Below, one piece after another: positions 27,447-37,295 of a stretch of 64,000 nt of DNA. The stretch is taken from assembly GCA_002070265.1 (NCBI GenBank), contig MWCX01000080.1, positions 1 through 64,000 of the forward strand, given 5' to 3'. The notes below the pieces were generated by a model, which was not told the DNA's origin, did no database searches, and saw only the letters and a list, made by a program, of their open reading frames with translations. The stretch comes from Bacteroidetes bacterium ADurb.Bin174 (GTDB lineage Bacteria; Bacteroidota; Bacteroidia; Bacteroidales; Paludibacteraceae). Positions within the stretch are counted from its first letter, which is position 1. Each line of letters opens with the position of its first letter. The position numbers and the translations under genes are program-made.

Positions 27447-27761
27447 TTATTGTTTCTTATTTTTATTATCATTACCTCTTTTCTTGTTAAAGTTTACCCT
27501 GATGAACGTATGAACATCACTTTCTTTATAGAAGGTTTTGTGGTATAGTGTATGAAATGGCAATTCGCCAGTAGCCCGATACCGTTGCAATGTTCGTTTA
27601 CTGACATTCAGTAGCATACATAAATCCTGATTGTCGAGCAGTAATTCTCCATCTAACATATTCCTATGTTTACTCATTTTATCAAGGGTTTTATCCTGTT
27701 TGTCGAAGCGGTACATGATTCGTTCCATCCACGCTTCAAAATCGTCTTTACTTATATACAT
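27447..27761 (-). CDS. Small helix-turn-helix protein (excisionase-like)
   Basis: A 104-residue protein with a MerR/excisionase-type HTH at about residues 42-92 (LLLDNQDLCMLLNVSKRTLQRY, then a wing ending in SDVHTFI) and a very basic tail. Such proteins in Bacteroides ICEs (for example Xis2c/Xis2d in CTnDOT) act as recombination directionality factors or transcription regulators. It starts 14 bp after the primase stop and is the last gene of its operon. Assignment as an excision factor is by position and fold only. Confidence 0.8.
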   Translation of the reverse strand: MYISKDDFEAWMERIMYRFDKQDKTLDKMSKHRNMLDGELLLDNQDLCMLLNVSKRTLQRYRATGELPFHTLYHKTFYKESDVHTFIRVNFNKKRGNDNKNKKQ

Positions 27762-27775
27762 AACTATTCGGGGTT

Positions 27776-29821
27776 TTAGATGATATGCCCTATCATGAAG
27801 TAGTTCTGATTGGACGGGTCTTTTATAATTATCTCTTTCTCTCTCATATATCTAATGTAGTTTTTGGCCGTGCGTTCCTTTACATCCATTATTTGCTGAA
27901 TACGATCACACAAGTCGATATAGGTCAGATGCTTTTGCGAAGCGAATATCTCACGGGCAACATTAGCCAGTTCTTTTTCTTTCCGTTTTTCCTTTTCCTC
28001 TCGTGGCTTTTCTCCAATGTAAATGTGCATACCCAGTTCCTTATCCCATGAGAACTGCATTAGAGGAACATCGAGAGGGCTGCCGTCTCTTACTTTAAGT
28101 GCCTTTACAACTGATACCGACGGCTCGCTATCAAGCTCTATACTCATTATCGCAGCCGCTTTACGTTGCAGTTCCGAACCAAGATGTCCTCTTAACTTCA
28201 ATCCATTCGGCACGTAATGAAGTACGCAAACGATGCAGGTACGATATATTCCCGCCAAACGGTACAACTCATCTACAATCCGAATGCTTTCTGCTTCATC
28301 ATTAGCTGATAGTACCAAATCTGCAATACCGTCGATAACGACTAAGCGGATACCTTCATACTCATAATGATATTTATCCATGCTTTGAACGATGGCTTGC
28401 AGTCGTTCTTTTCGAGACATTCCTGTAAGGGAAAACGCCCGCAGTTCTTCCGGCTTTTCGTTCAATTTGGCACGTTTCAAGAGATTGGAAACATTCTTAA
28501 AGAGTTGCACTTCGGATTGTTCTGTATCATAAAGCAGAACAGCTTTACTATCAGAGTTATCACGGACATTCACGCCCAATGTATCAATGGTACGATTTTC
28601 TTTGACTATCGAACCTGCAATCAGAGCAGCAACATAATTACTTTTCCCTGTTCCCTCTCCACCAGTGATACAAAGAATATTTCCTTGCGTACCAAGTGGC
28701 ACATCTCCGGCGGAAATAACTTCTTCGGCTTTTGCGGGAGGATTGTTGAAATCAATTTCACAGGATTTTAGCATGGTCATTGTTTCGTTATATAAATTGT
28801 CAAGAAAATCGATGAATAGCTGGCGGAATGCCTTTCGGTTATTTCCTTTACTGAAATAGTCGGTTATATCTTTGTCTTTTTTCTCTCCTGAAATTGGCAA
28901 TAAAAGCCGTTTTACACCATATCCCGCCAATGCTTTTTCGTGTCTTATTGCGGCTTCTATTCCTGTTTTGTCTGTATCATAGAGCAGTACGATATGCTTA
29001 AATCGGAAAGTGAGTTTATAGATTATTCCTGTCGGAATAGTGGAAGTCTCGCTGTTAAAACAGATTGCATGGAATCCGTGAGCAGCTAACGTCATCACAT
29101 CTTTTTCTCCGCCGGTGATGAACAGCGTATCTCCTTTGGCGGGCAATTGCTCAAGTCCAAAACAGTAACTATCTCCAATGTTACCACCATACAGGAAGCG
29201 AACTTCCGAAAACGGGCGGTAGGTTTTCACATACCGTTTACCCATATATCCGAAAATCGGTTCGCTTTCAGACGAAGTATAGTAAAATGGTTTTCCATCT
29301 TTATTCTCACTTCTAAACTCTTTCAGGGATACGGCTTTGTATTGTTTCAATACTTCGGGAGTGATACCTGATTGCATCCAAAAATCCAGTTCTTTTTGAG
29401 AGAATTTCTGTTGTATGACATTATAAGGTTTGTTTTTAGGTGGTTCAGGAGGAGCCGGATTACTCTTTTGCGGGATAGAATGTGGTATATGACTTCTATA
29501 ATCTGAACTGTCTAACCCTAAAGACAAATCACTATTTATGGTTTTCAGTATTTCCACGAAATCAGTACCATTGCCACAATCCAATCCTTTTAGCTTACCA
29601 ACATAGAAAAAGCAATCGCCGCTATAATCATCGTTGCCGAAGTCTTTGATTTTGTAAACGCCATTGCGACGATCAAAATACACATTACACGATGCCTTGC
29701 GGTCTTCGTACAAAGGATTGAGGAAATTTCGTCCGGTTTTCCACTGCACAGACGAAATATAATGTTTGAATACATCCAATCCGTTATTTGTCCGTCTTAA
29801 TAGTTCGTCTTTGTTGAGCAT
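27776..29821 (-). CDS. Primase/TOPRIM and RepA-like ATPase fusion protein
   Basis: A 681-residue protein. The first 80 residues resemble the zinc-binding/CHC2-like N-terminus of primases but lack a clear CHC2 cysteine set. A TOPRIM domain follows, with GGEKDVM (about residue 236) and LLYDTDKTG (about 281). A RecA-like AAA_25 ATPase of the RepA/DnaB type has Walker A GGEGTGKSN (about 387) and Walker B VVIDGIADLV. The C-terminal 80 residues are a winged-helix-like region. It probably primes and unwinds single-stranded element DNA in replication after transfer. Its start overlaps the upstream HTH gene by 38 bp. Confidence 0.8.
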   Translation of the reverse strand: MLNKDELLRRTNNGLDVFKHYISSVQWKTGRNFLNPLYEDRKASCNVYFDRRNGVYKIKDFGNDDYSGDCFFYVGKLKGLDCGNGTDFVEILKTINSDLSLGLDSSDYRSHIPHSIPQKSNPAPPEPPKNKPYNVIQQKFSQKELDFWMQSGITPEVLKQYKAVSLKEFRSENKDGKPFYYTSSESEPIFGYMGKRYVKTYRPFSEVRFLYGGNIGDSYCFGLEQLPAKGDTLFITGGEKDVMTLAAHGFHAICFNSETSTIPTGIIYKLTFRFKHIVLLYDTDKTGIEAAIRHEKALAGYGVKRLLLPISGEKKDKDITDYFSKGNNRKAFRQLFIDFLDNLYNETMTMLKSCEIDFNNPPAKAEEVISAGDVPLGTQGNILCITGGEGTGKSNYVAALIAGSIVKENRTIDTLGVNVRDNSDSKAVLLYDTEQSEVQLFKNVSNLLKRAKLNEKPEELRAFSLTGMSRKERLQAIVQSMDKYHYEYEGIRLVVIDGIADLVLSANDEAESIRIVDELYRLAGIYRTCIVCVLHYVPNGLKLRGHLGSELQRKAAAIMSIELDSEPSVSVVKALKVRDGSPLDVPLMQFSWDKELGMHIYIGEKPREEKEKRKEKELANVAREIFASQKHLTYIDLCDRIQQIMDVKERTAKNYIRYMREKEIIIKDPSNQNYFMIGHII

Positions 29822-30143
29822 GGAGTTGATGATTTTTAATTAGGTCATTCATACATTCATTGGTACTGCGGATTCTCTTTTCGGAGAGCATCCGTTTTAT
29901 TTCTGCAATGGTGTAATAGGATTTACCGGCGATGATAGAGTAAGATATTATCCGGTTGGAACGAAGGCGTTGAAGTGTCCGTTCGCTGATTTTTAGAAAG
30001 GTGCAGACTTCATAACTGTCCACCCACATTTCGTCGGGATTGGCAGTATCATCGTCCTGATGGTCTACGACAAACTTGGCTATCGCATTGATTTTAGATA
30101 CCAGTTCTTTGTATGCTTGGCTGTCTATTGTTATGACTTCCAT
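29784..30143 (-). CDS. Small helix-turn-helix protein
   Basis: A 119-residue protein from the ATG at 30143; the frame is open further upstream, but the ATG gives the usual N-terminus MEVITIDSQAYKEL. The HTH is at about residues 45-95 (WVDSYEVCTFLKISERTLQRLR, then a wing ending in IAEIKRML). It is related in form to the second HTH protein of the operon. It overlaps the primase gene by 38 bp. A perfect palindrome 57 bp upstream (30200-30219) may be its own operator. It is probably a regulator or excision factor. Confidence 0.8.
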   Translation of the reverse strand: MEVITIDSQAYKELVSKINAIAKFVVDHQDDDTANPDEMWVDSYEVCTFLKISERTLQRLRSNRIISYSIIAGKSYYTIAEIKRMLSEKRIRSTNECMNDLIKNHQLHAQQRRTIKTDK

Positions 30144-30199
30144 AATTGCAACTTGTTGATTCGCTGCAAAGGTCTGGAAAAGAATCATATAAAAACAGA

Positions 30200-30219
30200 G
30201 GGAGTAGTTAACTACTCCC
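30200..30219. promoter_or_regulatory. 20-bp perfect palindrome upstream of the HTH-primase operon
   Basis: GGGAGTAG-TTAA-CTACTCCC is fully self-complementary without a loop, so it is a protein-binding site rather than a terminator. It lies 57 bp upstream of the HTH start and 44 bp from the stop of the RteC-like gene. A smaller repeat CGGAAT / ATTCCG follows nearby. Confidence 0.5.
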
Positions 30220-30263
30220 CGAAAACGGAATTGTATTCCGCTGTTATTCAAAGAAATACAAAA

Positions 30264-30907
30264 TCATTCTTGTTCATTTTCTCTCAGACGCTTGGTTTTC
30301 TTCGCTCTTTCCAGAACGCCTTTAAGAAAATTCAATGATTTCGTCAAGTTGCAAGGCTTTCGATTATAGACTTCTGCTTGTTTATCATATATGTTCCCAA
30401 AACTGAAGTTAAAAACATATTCAAAAGCTTTTGCCAGTTGTATTAAAGAAGCTGGATTGCCATTTCTGTCTTTCACCTCTTTAGATAGGAAAATGCTCAC
30501 TACTAATTCGGCTATGCCAATAATACCCAATCCTTTTGCTTTCGGTGTTATATAAATATTAAACTTAAAAGCACTTTCTGCTGTTTTTGGAAAGCTTTCA
30601 GGATATTGTATTTTTAGTTTCAGTAAATCCATTTCAGCATTTAGAAAGTTTAAAGCCTTTTGAATGTAGTTGGATTTAACCACCCCCCCCCAGACTCGAG
30701 TAGTGGCGATATTTTCAATGAATCTAACTCAATGCGGGAGTGATTCAATAGACGAAACACTTTCGAGTAATCTTCCTCAGAACTACTTATTTCTATAATT
30801 CCTTTAATAAATGCATCATAAGCAACTTGCATTACTTCGTTTGATACTTGCGAAGATTCAGACAATAGTCTGAAGAACTTCTTGTTTAATAAATCATTCA
30901 TAGGCAT
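30264..30907 (-). pseudogene. RteC-like ICE regulator interrupted at a G9 tract
   Basis: Two minus-strand frames read as one gene broken at nine consecutive G (plus-strand C at 30683-30691). Frame one runs from 30907 to the tract and stops 27 bp beyond it, at 30650. The second continues as GVVKSNYIQKALNFL to 30264 and contains an RteC-like C-terminal domain (LGIIGIAELVVSIFL, FEYVFNFSFGNIY). With 10 or 7 G the two join into about 214 residues, close to RteC of CTnDOT (217), which activates excision genes. The broken form would separate the N-terminal part from the RteC domain. This may be phase variation, true decay or a sequencing error. The match of the N-terminal part to RteC is weak. Confidence 0.6.
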
Positions 30908-31063
30908 AATTTTTAAATTTGATTTATATATTAAGACAAAAGTCTTTTTATGCCCATAAAAAACATCTCAATCAAGAGAAAATCTTTCCTTTCAAGGTGA
31001 CAAGATTATCCGCCTGCTCAAACTTAACTCCCGTTCAACTGCTGCAACCTTTTTTCTTCCTCG

Positions 31064-34000
31064 TTATATCGTTAACAAAATTTTGATATACGTTTCCGCA
31101 TTCTCTTTTTGGAAAAGTACATGCTCACTATTAAAATCTTCGATACTCAAATTGTCTTTCCAGTTCACATCCAAGTAAGATGTGTTGGATACGATGTACG
31201 AATCGAGCATTATATTCTCTTTCGCCACCTGTGGTTCGGCTCTCTCTTTCAAGAAGCGATGGAACTGTATTTTAGGATCATTTATTCCTCTCGAGTTTCT
31301 TATGCCCTTGGGGTCAATGAAACGTATGTACTGCTTGTCGTCTTTGATAATCCAAAGAATGAAGTCCGGATAAAAACCATTACCATCAGTAAAGAATCCG
31401 ATGCCCTTTTTGCTTTGGTTGCGGAGAACATGTAGCTCTATCGCTTCCAACTCTTCGGGTTTCTTACTCACATAAGCAACTAAGTCATCTAAGAATTGTT
31501 TCTCTGAGTCATCTAAAGCAATCGGACTAACTTGAATTTGTCCTTGATAGTTTTTTGCACCCATATAGACCAATGGCTTGTATAAGTGCAACAAATTATC
31601 GAAAGCAATAACATCCTCCGCAACCTTTATCTTGGAGAAGTTGGGCTTGAGTACTTCTGTTTTCAACAACTCTATCCGTTCTTGATATTGTTCTATCTCT
31701 TCTTCGATGTTTAAACGGAACTCATACTCTTTAATGAAGTTATCGTCGGATTCCGATAAAACGATAGCCTCAATATGGTCGGCATTGTAACTGTTCTTGT
31801 CGAATAAATAATACTGTTCTATATATTTCTTCAGCAAGGCAAGTGCCAGCTCTTTCCACAGAAAGATATTAGAAAAGCTATCGAATGACAAATCCTTCTT
31901 TGGAATAAGAATACGATACCATGCATTGTTTGAAAGGATAGCCTTCAGGTCGGCTATATCGACAGCTAGATTGTGATAGCCTTTGTCGGCTTTAAAGTTT
32001 TGTATGGCAAGATAGAGTGCGTTCCAATCCAGCATCTCTAAGTGGTTGGAGGTAAAGAATCCTTCTTCTTTTTGGAGAATAACCGTTCCTTTCTCTTTCT
32101 GCAATACATCAATCTTTGGATACCAATCTAACTCTACAATTTTTCCGTCGAAACGACGAATGTCCAATTGCAAAGGAACAAGTTTGTGTTTCTTGAATCC
32201 TTCGGCATCGGCTACTCGGATAAGCCTCAGTTTATTGTCGCGAACAACCTTCTTCTGTTCGGTAGGTATCTTTATGGATATCCACGACGAATCGTTAGGA
32301 GGCAAACCTTCTTCCTCTAAGAATGCCTTGAATTGTTCCATATAGTTGGCTTGTACACCAAATATTTGAAGTGTCTCCAAATGTTTCAAGTAAGGTCGAA
32401 GTTGTTTGATGGTGTCGGGCTTCTGGTAATCGTCAAGACCGGTCGACCTTTTTAGTGAGAAAAGATAGCCCTTCAAGCGAACACCCCGTCCAAAGAGTTG
32501 GATAATCTGCGAGCCTTCGCTTTTACCCACATTCATCAATCCCATAGACGAAACTCGCCAAGAGGACCACCCTTCGGTGAATTTCTTTGAACCAATCAGT
32601 AGGTTGATGGTTGAGTTATCTTCATTGATTTTCTTGAATAGCGAGTCCGAGAAGTCCCGTTCGCCTCCCAGTACATCATTCTCTACAGCGAAATCATATA
32701 GGGTTTTCTCGTCGCCCACATTGATTAGCCCAAAGTAATCATTATCACCTACACGCAAGCCTAGCTCGCCATCGGCACCTTTTAGGTTGTCTAAATAGAG
32801 GTTAGCACCTATTGCATTGTTATTAAACACCAATTCATTGATACCTATAAAGATATCCCCGGCACTTAAGTTTTGACTCTCCAAGTAACTAAAAGATGTC
32901 TCGAAGATGGAAAAGCCGTTCTTATCAACCAGCCCCGCCTTGTTCTCTATCACAGCCTCAATCTGACGAATGCTTTCGGCACTATTCTTTAAGAAGTCAG
33001 AGAGAAAATAGATAATTTCCAATACGTCCGACACTTGTTTTCCTTTTTCTGTTCGCACAGCATTTACCTTTCCTCCTACAAAAATCCACAGCGGCTTGTG
33101 TAATAAGAAGTCTCTCAATGCTAATTTTTGTTCTTTGAAAATGAGCAGTTGTTGATAAAAAGAGAGTAGATTGGCTGTAAGATACAAACGCTTATAGCCG
33201 GCATCATCCTGCTTTAGATTCATAATGCGGTAATCCTTACCGTATCCATCTTCGTAGAAGTATTTATAGGAATAGTCAAACAAGATGCTTTTGCCATACT
33301 CTTGTGTGAAAGCGGCTTTCTTCACTCCCGATGCCGCACTGATTGCCTGACCGAAGGTGGCCGAGTATTCAAAAGCAAATCCCGTTTCGCTCAGTCGGTC
33401 GCGATACTGTTTCCAACTATCTCCACTCATACCACCGTGTCCTTCGTCAATCAATACTAAGTTGTCGGTTTCAAAGCTATCAACGGCAACGGTTTTATCG
33501 CCACTCTCTTCAGCTAATTTAGTTATCTCCAACACTTCAATTTCATTGCCGGTAAACATTCCCCCGCTATTTTTGCTAAACCTGCTGGCTTGAAGATTGG
33601 ATAGTGCAAACTCCACAAGGTGCTGTTTCGATAACCCTTCGTTAGGAGTAATGAGCAATACCTTGTTTTGGTGGTGTTGATTGTATTTCGATGCGTAGTG
33701 TAGGTATTGCTTGATGTTGATATGCATCAACAGTGTTTTACCCGAACCCGTAGCGTTCCAGAAAGCTAACTTATTGAGTTGAGCTAATGTGAAAGGCTCG
33801 GCGATAAAGATATCCTTAACCCGTTTTTTGCCTACACGTTCTATCTCTTTGCGTTGCTTTTGGTTAAACTCCTCGAGATATTCGTTCAGCTCAGCTAAGA
33901 GTTTAGCTTTGTTGCGGAAGTACTTATCTAAATAGATTTCGGTAAAGAGCAAGGATAGGTATTGAAAATGCTTCCAAACGATCTCTTCATCTCTTTGTTC

Positions 34001-34267
34001 GGATATTTGCTTGGTGAAACGAACAATATTCTCGTCATACTCTTGTAGCATCTCTTTACTAAGATGCTCCGTAGGATATTGATGGCTTAACAAGGTTTGC
34101 AAGTAGATGGTATTTCCCTCTTCGGTATATCCTTCGTTGACGGATAGTTTGAGCTCGGGGAATATCTCTACTCCGTTTTTGCCAATAATCTTCTTACCTA
34201 TGCTGTCGATGCCGAACAGCGATAGCATATACTTGTTCAGTACAAGTGCGTTATGAAAGTTTGCCAT
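31064..34267 (-). CDS. Type III restriction enzyme Res-like helicase-nuclease
   Basis: A 1067-residue superfamily 2 protein. Walker A is ATGSGKT (about residues 171-177), the DEAH-like box is LIDEGHGG and motif VI is FGRGVRLKG. The C-terminal PD-(D/E)xK nuclease has D968 in YPDFILW and D985-P-K987 in FIDPKG, with Asp in place of the usual Glu. The length matches type III Res subunits. These translocate or slide on DNA and cut when two unmethylated head-to-head sites meet. It is the last gene of the operon and its start overlaps the Mod stop by one base. It works with the Mod-like enzyme; the role of the extra SNF2 helicase is open. Confidence 0.85.
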   Translation of the reverse strand: MANFHNALVLNKYMLSLFGIDSIGKKIIGKNGVEIFPELKLSVNEGYTEEGNTIYLQTLLSHQYPTEHLSKEMLQEYDENIVRFTKQISEQRDEEIVWKHFQYLSLLFTEIYLDKYFRNKAKLLAELNEYLEEFNQKQRKEIERVGKKRVKDIFIAEPFTLAQLNKLAFWNATGSGKTLLMHINIKQYLHYASKYNQHHQNKVLLITPNEGLSKQHLVEFALSNLQASRFSKNSGGMFTGNEIEVLEITKLAEESGDKTVAVDSFETDNLVLIDEGHGGMSGDSWKQYRDRLSETGFAFEYSATFGQAISAASGVKKAAFTQEYGKSILFDYSYKYFYEDGYGKDYRIMNLKQDDAGYKRLYLTANLLSFYQQLLIFKEQKLALRDFLLHKPLWIFVGGKVNAVRTEKGKQVSDVLEIIYFLSDFLKNSAESIRQIEAVIENKAGLVDKNGFSIFETSFSYLESQNLSAGDIFIGINELVFNNNAIGANLYLDNLKGADGELGLRVGDNDYFGLINVGDEKTLYDFAVENDVLGGERDFSDSLFKKINEDNSTINLLIGSKKFTEGWSSWRVSSMGLMNVGKSEGSQIIQLFGRGVRLKGYLFSLKRSTGLDDYQKPDTIKQLRPYLKHLETLQIFGVQANYMEQFKAFLEEEGLPPNDSSWISIKIPTEQKKVVRDNKLRLIRVADAEGFKKHKLVPLQLDIRRFDGKIVELDWYPKIDVLQKEKGTVILQKEEGFFTSNHLEMLDWNALYLAIQNFKADKGYHNLAVDIADLKAILSNNAWYRILIPKKDLSFDSFSNIFLWKELALALLKKYIEQYYLFDKNSYNADHIEAIVLSESDDNFIKEYEFRLNIEEEIEQYQERIELLKTEVLKPNFSKIKVAEDVIAFDNLLHLYKPLVYMGAKNYQGQIQVSPIALDDSEKQFLDDLVAYVSKKPEELEAIELHVLRNQSKKGIGFFTDGNGFYPDFILWIIKDDKQYIRFIDPKGIRNSRGINDPKIQFHRFLKERAEPQVAKENIMLDSYIVSNTSYLDVNWKDNLSIEDFNSEHVLFQKENAETYIKILLTI

Positions 34268-37200
34268 TACAGTTCGGTTACATTAAACATTTTCTTAAAG
34301 AAGGTCTCTTCTATCAACTTCACTTTGAAGGAGTCTTCGCCTTGACGTAGGTTGTCGAAGTGGTGGTCGCCATTGATATAGATTTGGTCAAACTCTATGG
34401 AGCGTACCGAATCGTAAATTTTGCGGAAGGTGCGTTGTGTCTCGGCATTGTCAGTGGCTTCTAAGTTGCGCCAGATAACCAATGTCTTTGCTCCTTCGCG
34501 GGTAGTACCTTCTACAAACTTAATCTCTTTTACTCGCTGTATGCGCTCCACATAGAGACCTATCAAGTAGTTGAAAGTCTCTACCAAATCGACTGTAGTA
34601 GGTACTAGTTCATTGTTCTCGGTTACTTTCAGTTGATAGGCGAAAGGATTGCGGAACATCTCGATATTAAACAGATGGTCGTTGCTTTCCATATCGAGCA
34701 TATAGTTCAGTAGGTATTCCTCTTGGGCATTGTCAGAGAATAGGTTGCTTAGATTCTTTTGCTTCAGCGTCAAGTTGTTGAGGGTGTCTTCGTAGCTCTC
34801 TAATACTTGGTATTTGAAGATCTGAGAAATGCCCTTCTTATCTTGCGGCTTGCCATTCTCCCAGTTATCAGAATAGATGACTTTCTGAATACGAGGCTTG
34901 GTAACGGTATCGAAGTAAGCGCCCATTTCTACCAAGATGTATTTGCGTTTACCACCGTCTTCACGATTAAGCTTGATGGTAGCGTGACCAGTGGTGCCGG
35001 AGCCGGCAAAGTAGTCGAGGATAAAATCTGTTTCATTAGTTGCGATTTGAACAAAATCAAGAACTGTATAGATACTTTTAGGATAATCAAAAGAATTAGT
35101 GTTAAGAATGTGGGTTAACACATTTGTGCCTTTAGTTGAAGAATCATGTTTTTCTCCGTACCATAAGGATTTAGGTAAATAAGTATTTTCGGCAAAGTCA
35201 ATTTGATATATTGTCGAACCATTAAAGAATAATGACTTTTCTTGGCATCCTTGACAACAACTATCATACCCCCATCTCCATCTACCTTTAGAGCCATTTT
35301 CTCTGATTGGTAGTATAAAATGCCACCCATCTCCTTCATAACGATTCTTAAGCAACTCCACATATTCGTCATTAAAATGTTTTGTTTTATATATTTCTAT
35401 ATATTCATCTTCTGGTATTACTGTTAAAACATTATTCTTATAAATAAAAGGGAAATACATATATGGTCGATCTTCTCTTTGTGCTTCACTTCCTGAACGT
35501 CTTAAGGGTAATTCTCTATATCGAATGTTGTTTTTAATCTTAGGGTATTTCAAAGACAAATCCTCATCACATAACAATAAACGATTCATTTTGGTTGAGT
35601 TAATATTCTTCGCTGAAATGATTGTATATTCATGACTAGAAGCCAGAAATGTCGCATCTCTCCCTTTGGGATTATTCATAATGGCAACATTACCTATGAA
35701 ATTATTAAAACCAAACACATTTTTTATTAGTAATTCTAGTTTTGAATGTTCTATTTCATCTATCGCAACCTGAATTAAACCATCTTCTCTCAATAAGTAT
35801 TTTGAAGAATAAAGTCTGTTTTGTAATAATGAAAGCCAAGAAGAATGCTCATAGTCATTTTTATATGCTATTTTTGATGCATTAGAGTTGTATGGCGGGT
35901 CAATGTATATTGCTTTCACTTTTTCTTCATACTTCTCCTGCATCACTCCCAGTGCTTGAAAGTTCTCTGAGTTAATCAATACCCCGTCAGTTTCCTCGTC
36001 TAAATTATCAAATTCTCCCAATAATTTATCTTTAAACTCTTCGGTGAAGAATTTGGTATCCAATACCAAATAGGGTTCCCCTTTCAATGTTTCGGCATCG
36101 TTTATCTCCACATCGAACAAAGTTTTCCACTCTTCTCGTTGCGCTTGATTGGCCGCAATCTCGGCATAGTATTCCTCCGGTATCCTGTCGAGCGTAATGC
36201 AATAGTTGGTACTAATAACAAACTTCTTCTTCAGCCAGAGTTTTTTCTGAAACTCCTCTATCTGTGCCAAGAAAGCAATCACCTTGAGGGCTACTGTTTT
36301 CAATGCTTTTATTTTGGATAATTGTGCTGTAAAGAAAATGGGGTTCTCGGTGTTGATGTCGTCGATAAACAAAACTTCGTTTTTGATATAGAAGTCAAGC
36401 TCTCGGCGTAAGAAGCCACCCAAGTCTTTGTGTATAAAGTAATCGAAGCTATTGCGTGAGATGAAGTTAGTAAGGTGTTTCTCCAGTAATGTTCTGCTTT
36501 TATTTGCCTCGGTGGGGGCTGAGCCAGCTTGTGCTATGTCGGCAAACTCTAATGGAAGATGCTCTTCTATCACAGCTATCGCCTGCTTGGTCAGGTCGGC
36601 TTGCTTCACTGCCTTTTTATGTGGCTTGTAAGTGAAGTTGATGTATAGTTCATTGTCTATTACCTCTACTGGCACCTCTTCGTACACAGCAAAGCGGCGT
36701 TCCATATCGCCTTGCGCTTTATTGTTGTTTTGCTCGGTCGATGCCTCTTTCAGTTGGAAGTGTACTTTCTTTTCTCCTATCAAGAAGGTGTAGTTCTTTA
36801 GGTATTCCGATGTTTTGATGTAGTATTGGTCAGCATTTGCCCAGTGCAGCTTCACCTCTTCTCCTTCGTAAGGGATGGCGTATACATCTTTTTTGTATCG
36901 GCGCATGGAAATAAAGTCCCCCTCTTTGTAGTATCGCTTAAAGAAGGTGGCTAAGTGTGAGAAGACCTCCTGCTCCAAAGCATTTGTATCTATTGCCGAT
37001 GTTATTTGTTGTTTTAGGGCAATGTATTTGGGAGCCGATTCTCGTACCACACCAGCATCGTCCAATGCTTTCCCCATCTTATCCAATTCCGTTTGAAGCG
37101 TAATGGAGTCTTTCGATTGAGCTTCACTCAATATCTCTTTTATCTCCTTAGGCAGTTTCTCCTTAATAAATTCATCTACCTGTTTGTGCTTCTGGTTCAT

Positions 37201-37287
37201 AATGCGGTAGATTCCAAAATCTAAATCGGCTTTATCGATTTCAAAAATCTCGTTCAGTACGCTTTGCAGCTTTTTATAATTACTCAT
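34267..37287 (-). CDS. Type III Mod-like adenine DNA methyltransferase (beta class)
   Basis: A 1006-residue methyltransferase. Motif IV DPPY starts at D463 and the SAM motif FAGSGTTG at F760, the order of beta-class enzymes; about 300 residues between them form the target-recognition region. The N-terminal 400 residues are an extra helical region not found in short Mod subunits. It probably methylates adenine in an asymmetric site, protecting host DNA and guiding the Res partner. The recognition region (35.0-35.9 kb) looks richer in A+T than its flanks, which fits domain exchange. It lies 8 bp after the SNF2 helicase gene. Confidence 0.85.
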   Translation of the reverse strand: MSNYKKLQSVLNEIFEIDKADLDFGIYRIMNQKHKQVDEFIKEKLPKEIKEILSEAQSKDSITLQTELDKMGKALDDAGVVRESAPKYIALKQQITSAIDTNALEQEVFSHLATFFKRYYKEGDFISMRRYKKDVYAIPYEGEEVKLHWANADQYYIKTSEYLKNYTFLIGEKKVHFQLKEASTEQNNNKAQGDMERRFAVYEEVPVEVIDNELYINFTYKPHKKAVKQADLTKQAIAVIEEHLPLEFADIAQAGSAPTEANKSRTLLEKHLTNFISRNSFDYFIHKDLGGFLRRELDFYIKNEVLFIDDINTENPIFFTAQLSKIKALKTVALKVIAFLAQIEEFQKKLWLKKKFVISTNYCITLDRIPEEYYAEIAANQAQREEWKTLFDVEINDAETLKGEPYLVLDTKFFTEEFKDKLLGEFDNLDEETDGVLINSENFQALGVMQEKYEEKVKAIYIDPPYNSNASKIAYKNDYEHSSWLSLLQNRLYSSKYLLREDGLIQVAIDEIEHSKLELLIKNVFGFNNFIGNVAIMNNPKGRDATFLASSHEYTIISAKNINSTKMNRLLLCDEDLSLKYPKIKNNIRYRELPLRRSGSEAQREDRPYMYFPFIYKNNVLTVIPEDEYIEIYKTKHFNDEYVELLKNRYEGDGWHFILPIRENGSKGRWRWGYDSCCQGCQEKSLFFNGSTIYQIDFAENTYLPKSLWYGEKHDSSTKGTNVLTHILNTNSFDYPKSIYTVLDFVQIATNETDFILDYFAGSGTTGHATIKLNREDGGKRKYILVEMGAYFDTVTKPRIQKVIYSDNWENGKPQDKKGISQIFKYQVLESYEDTLNNLTLKQKNLSNLFSDNAQEEYLLNYMLDMESNDHLFNIEMFRNPFAYQLKVTENNELVPTTVDLVETFNYLIGLYVERIQRVKEIKFVEGTTREGAKTLVIWRNLEATDNAETQRTFRKIYDSVRSIEFDQIYINGDHHFDNLRQGEDSFKVKLIEETFFKKMFNVTEL

Positions 37288-37295
37288 ATCAACAT

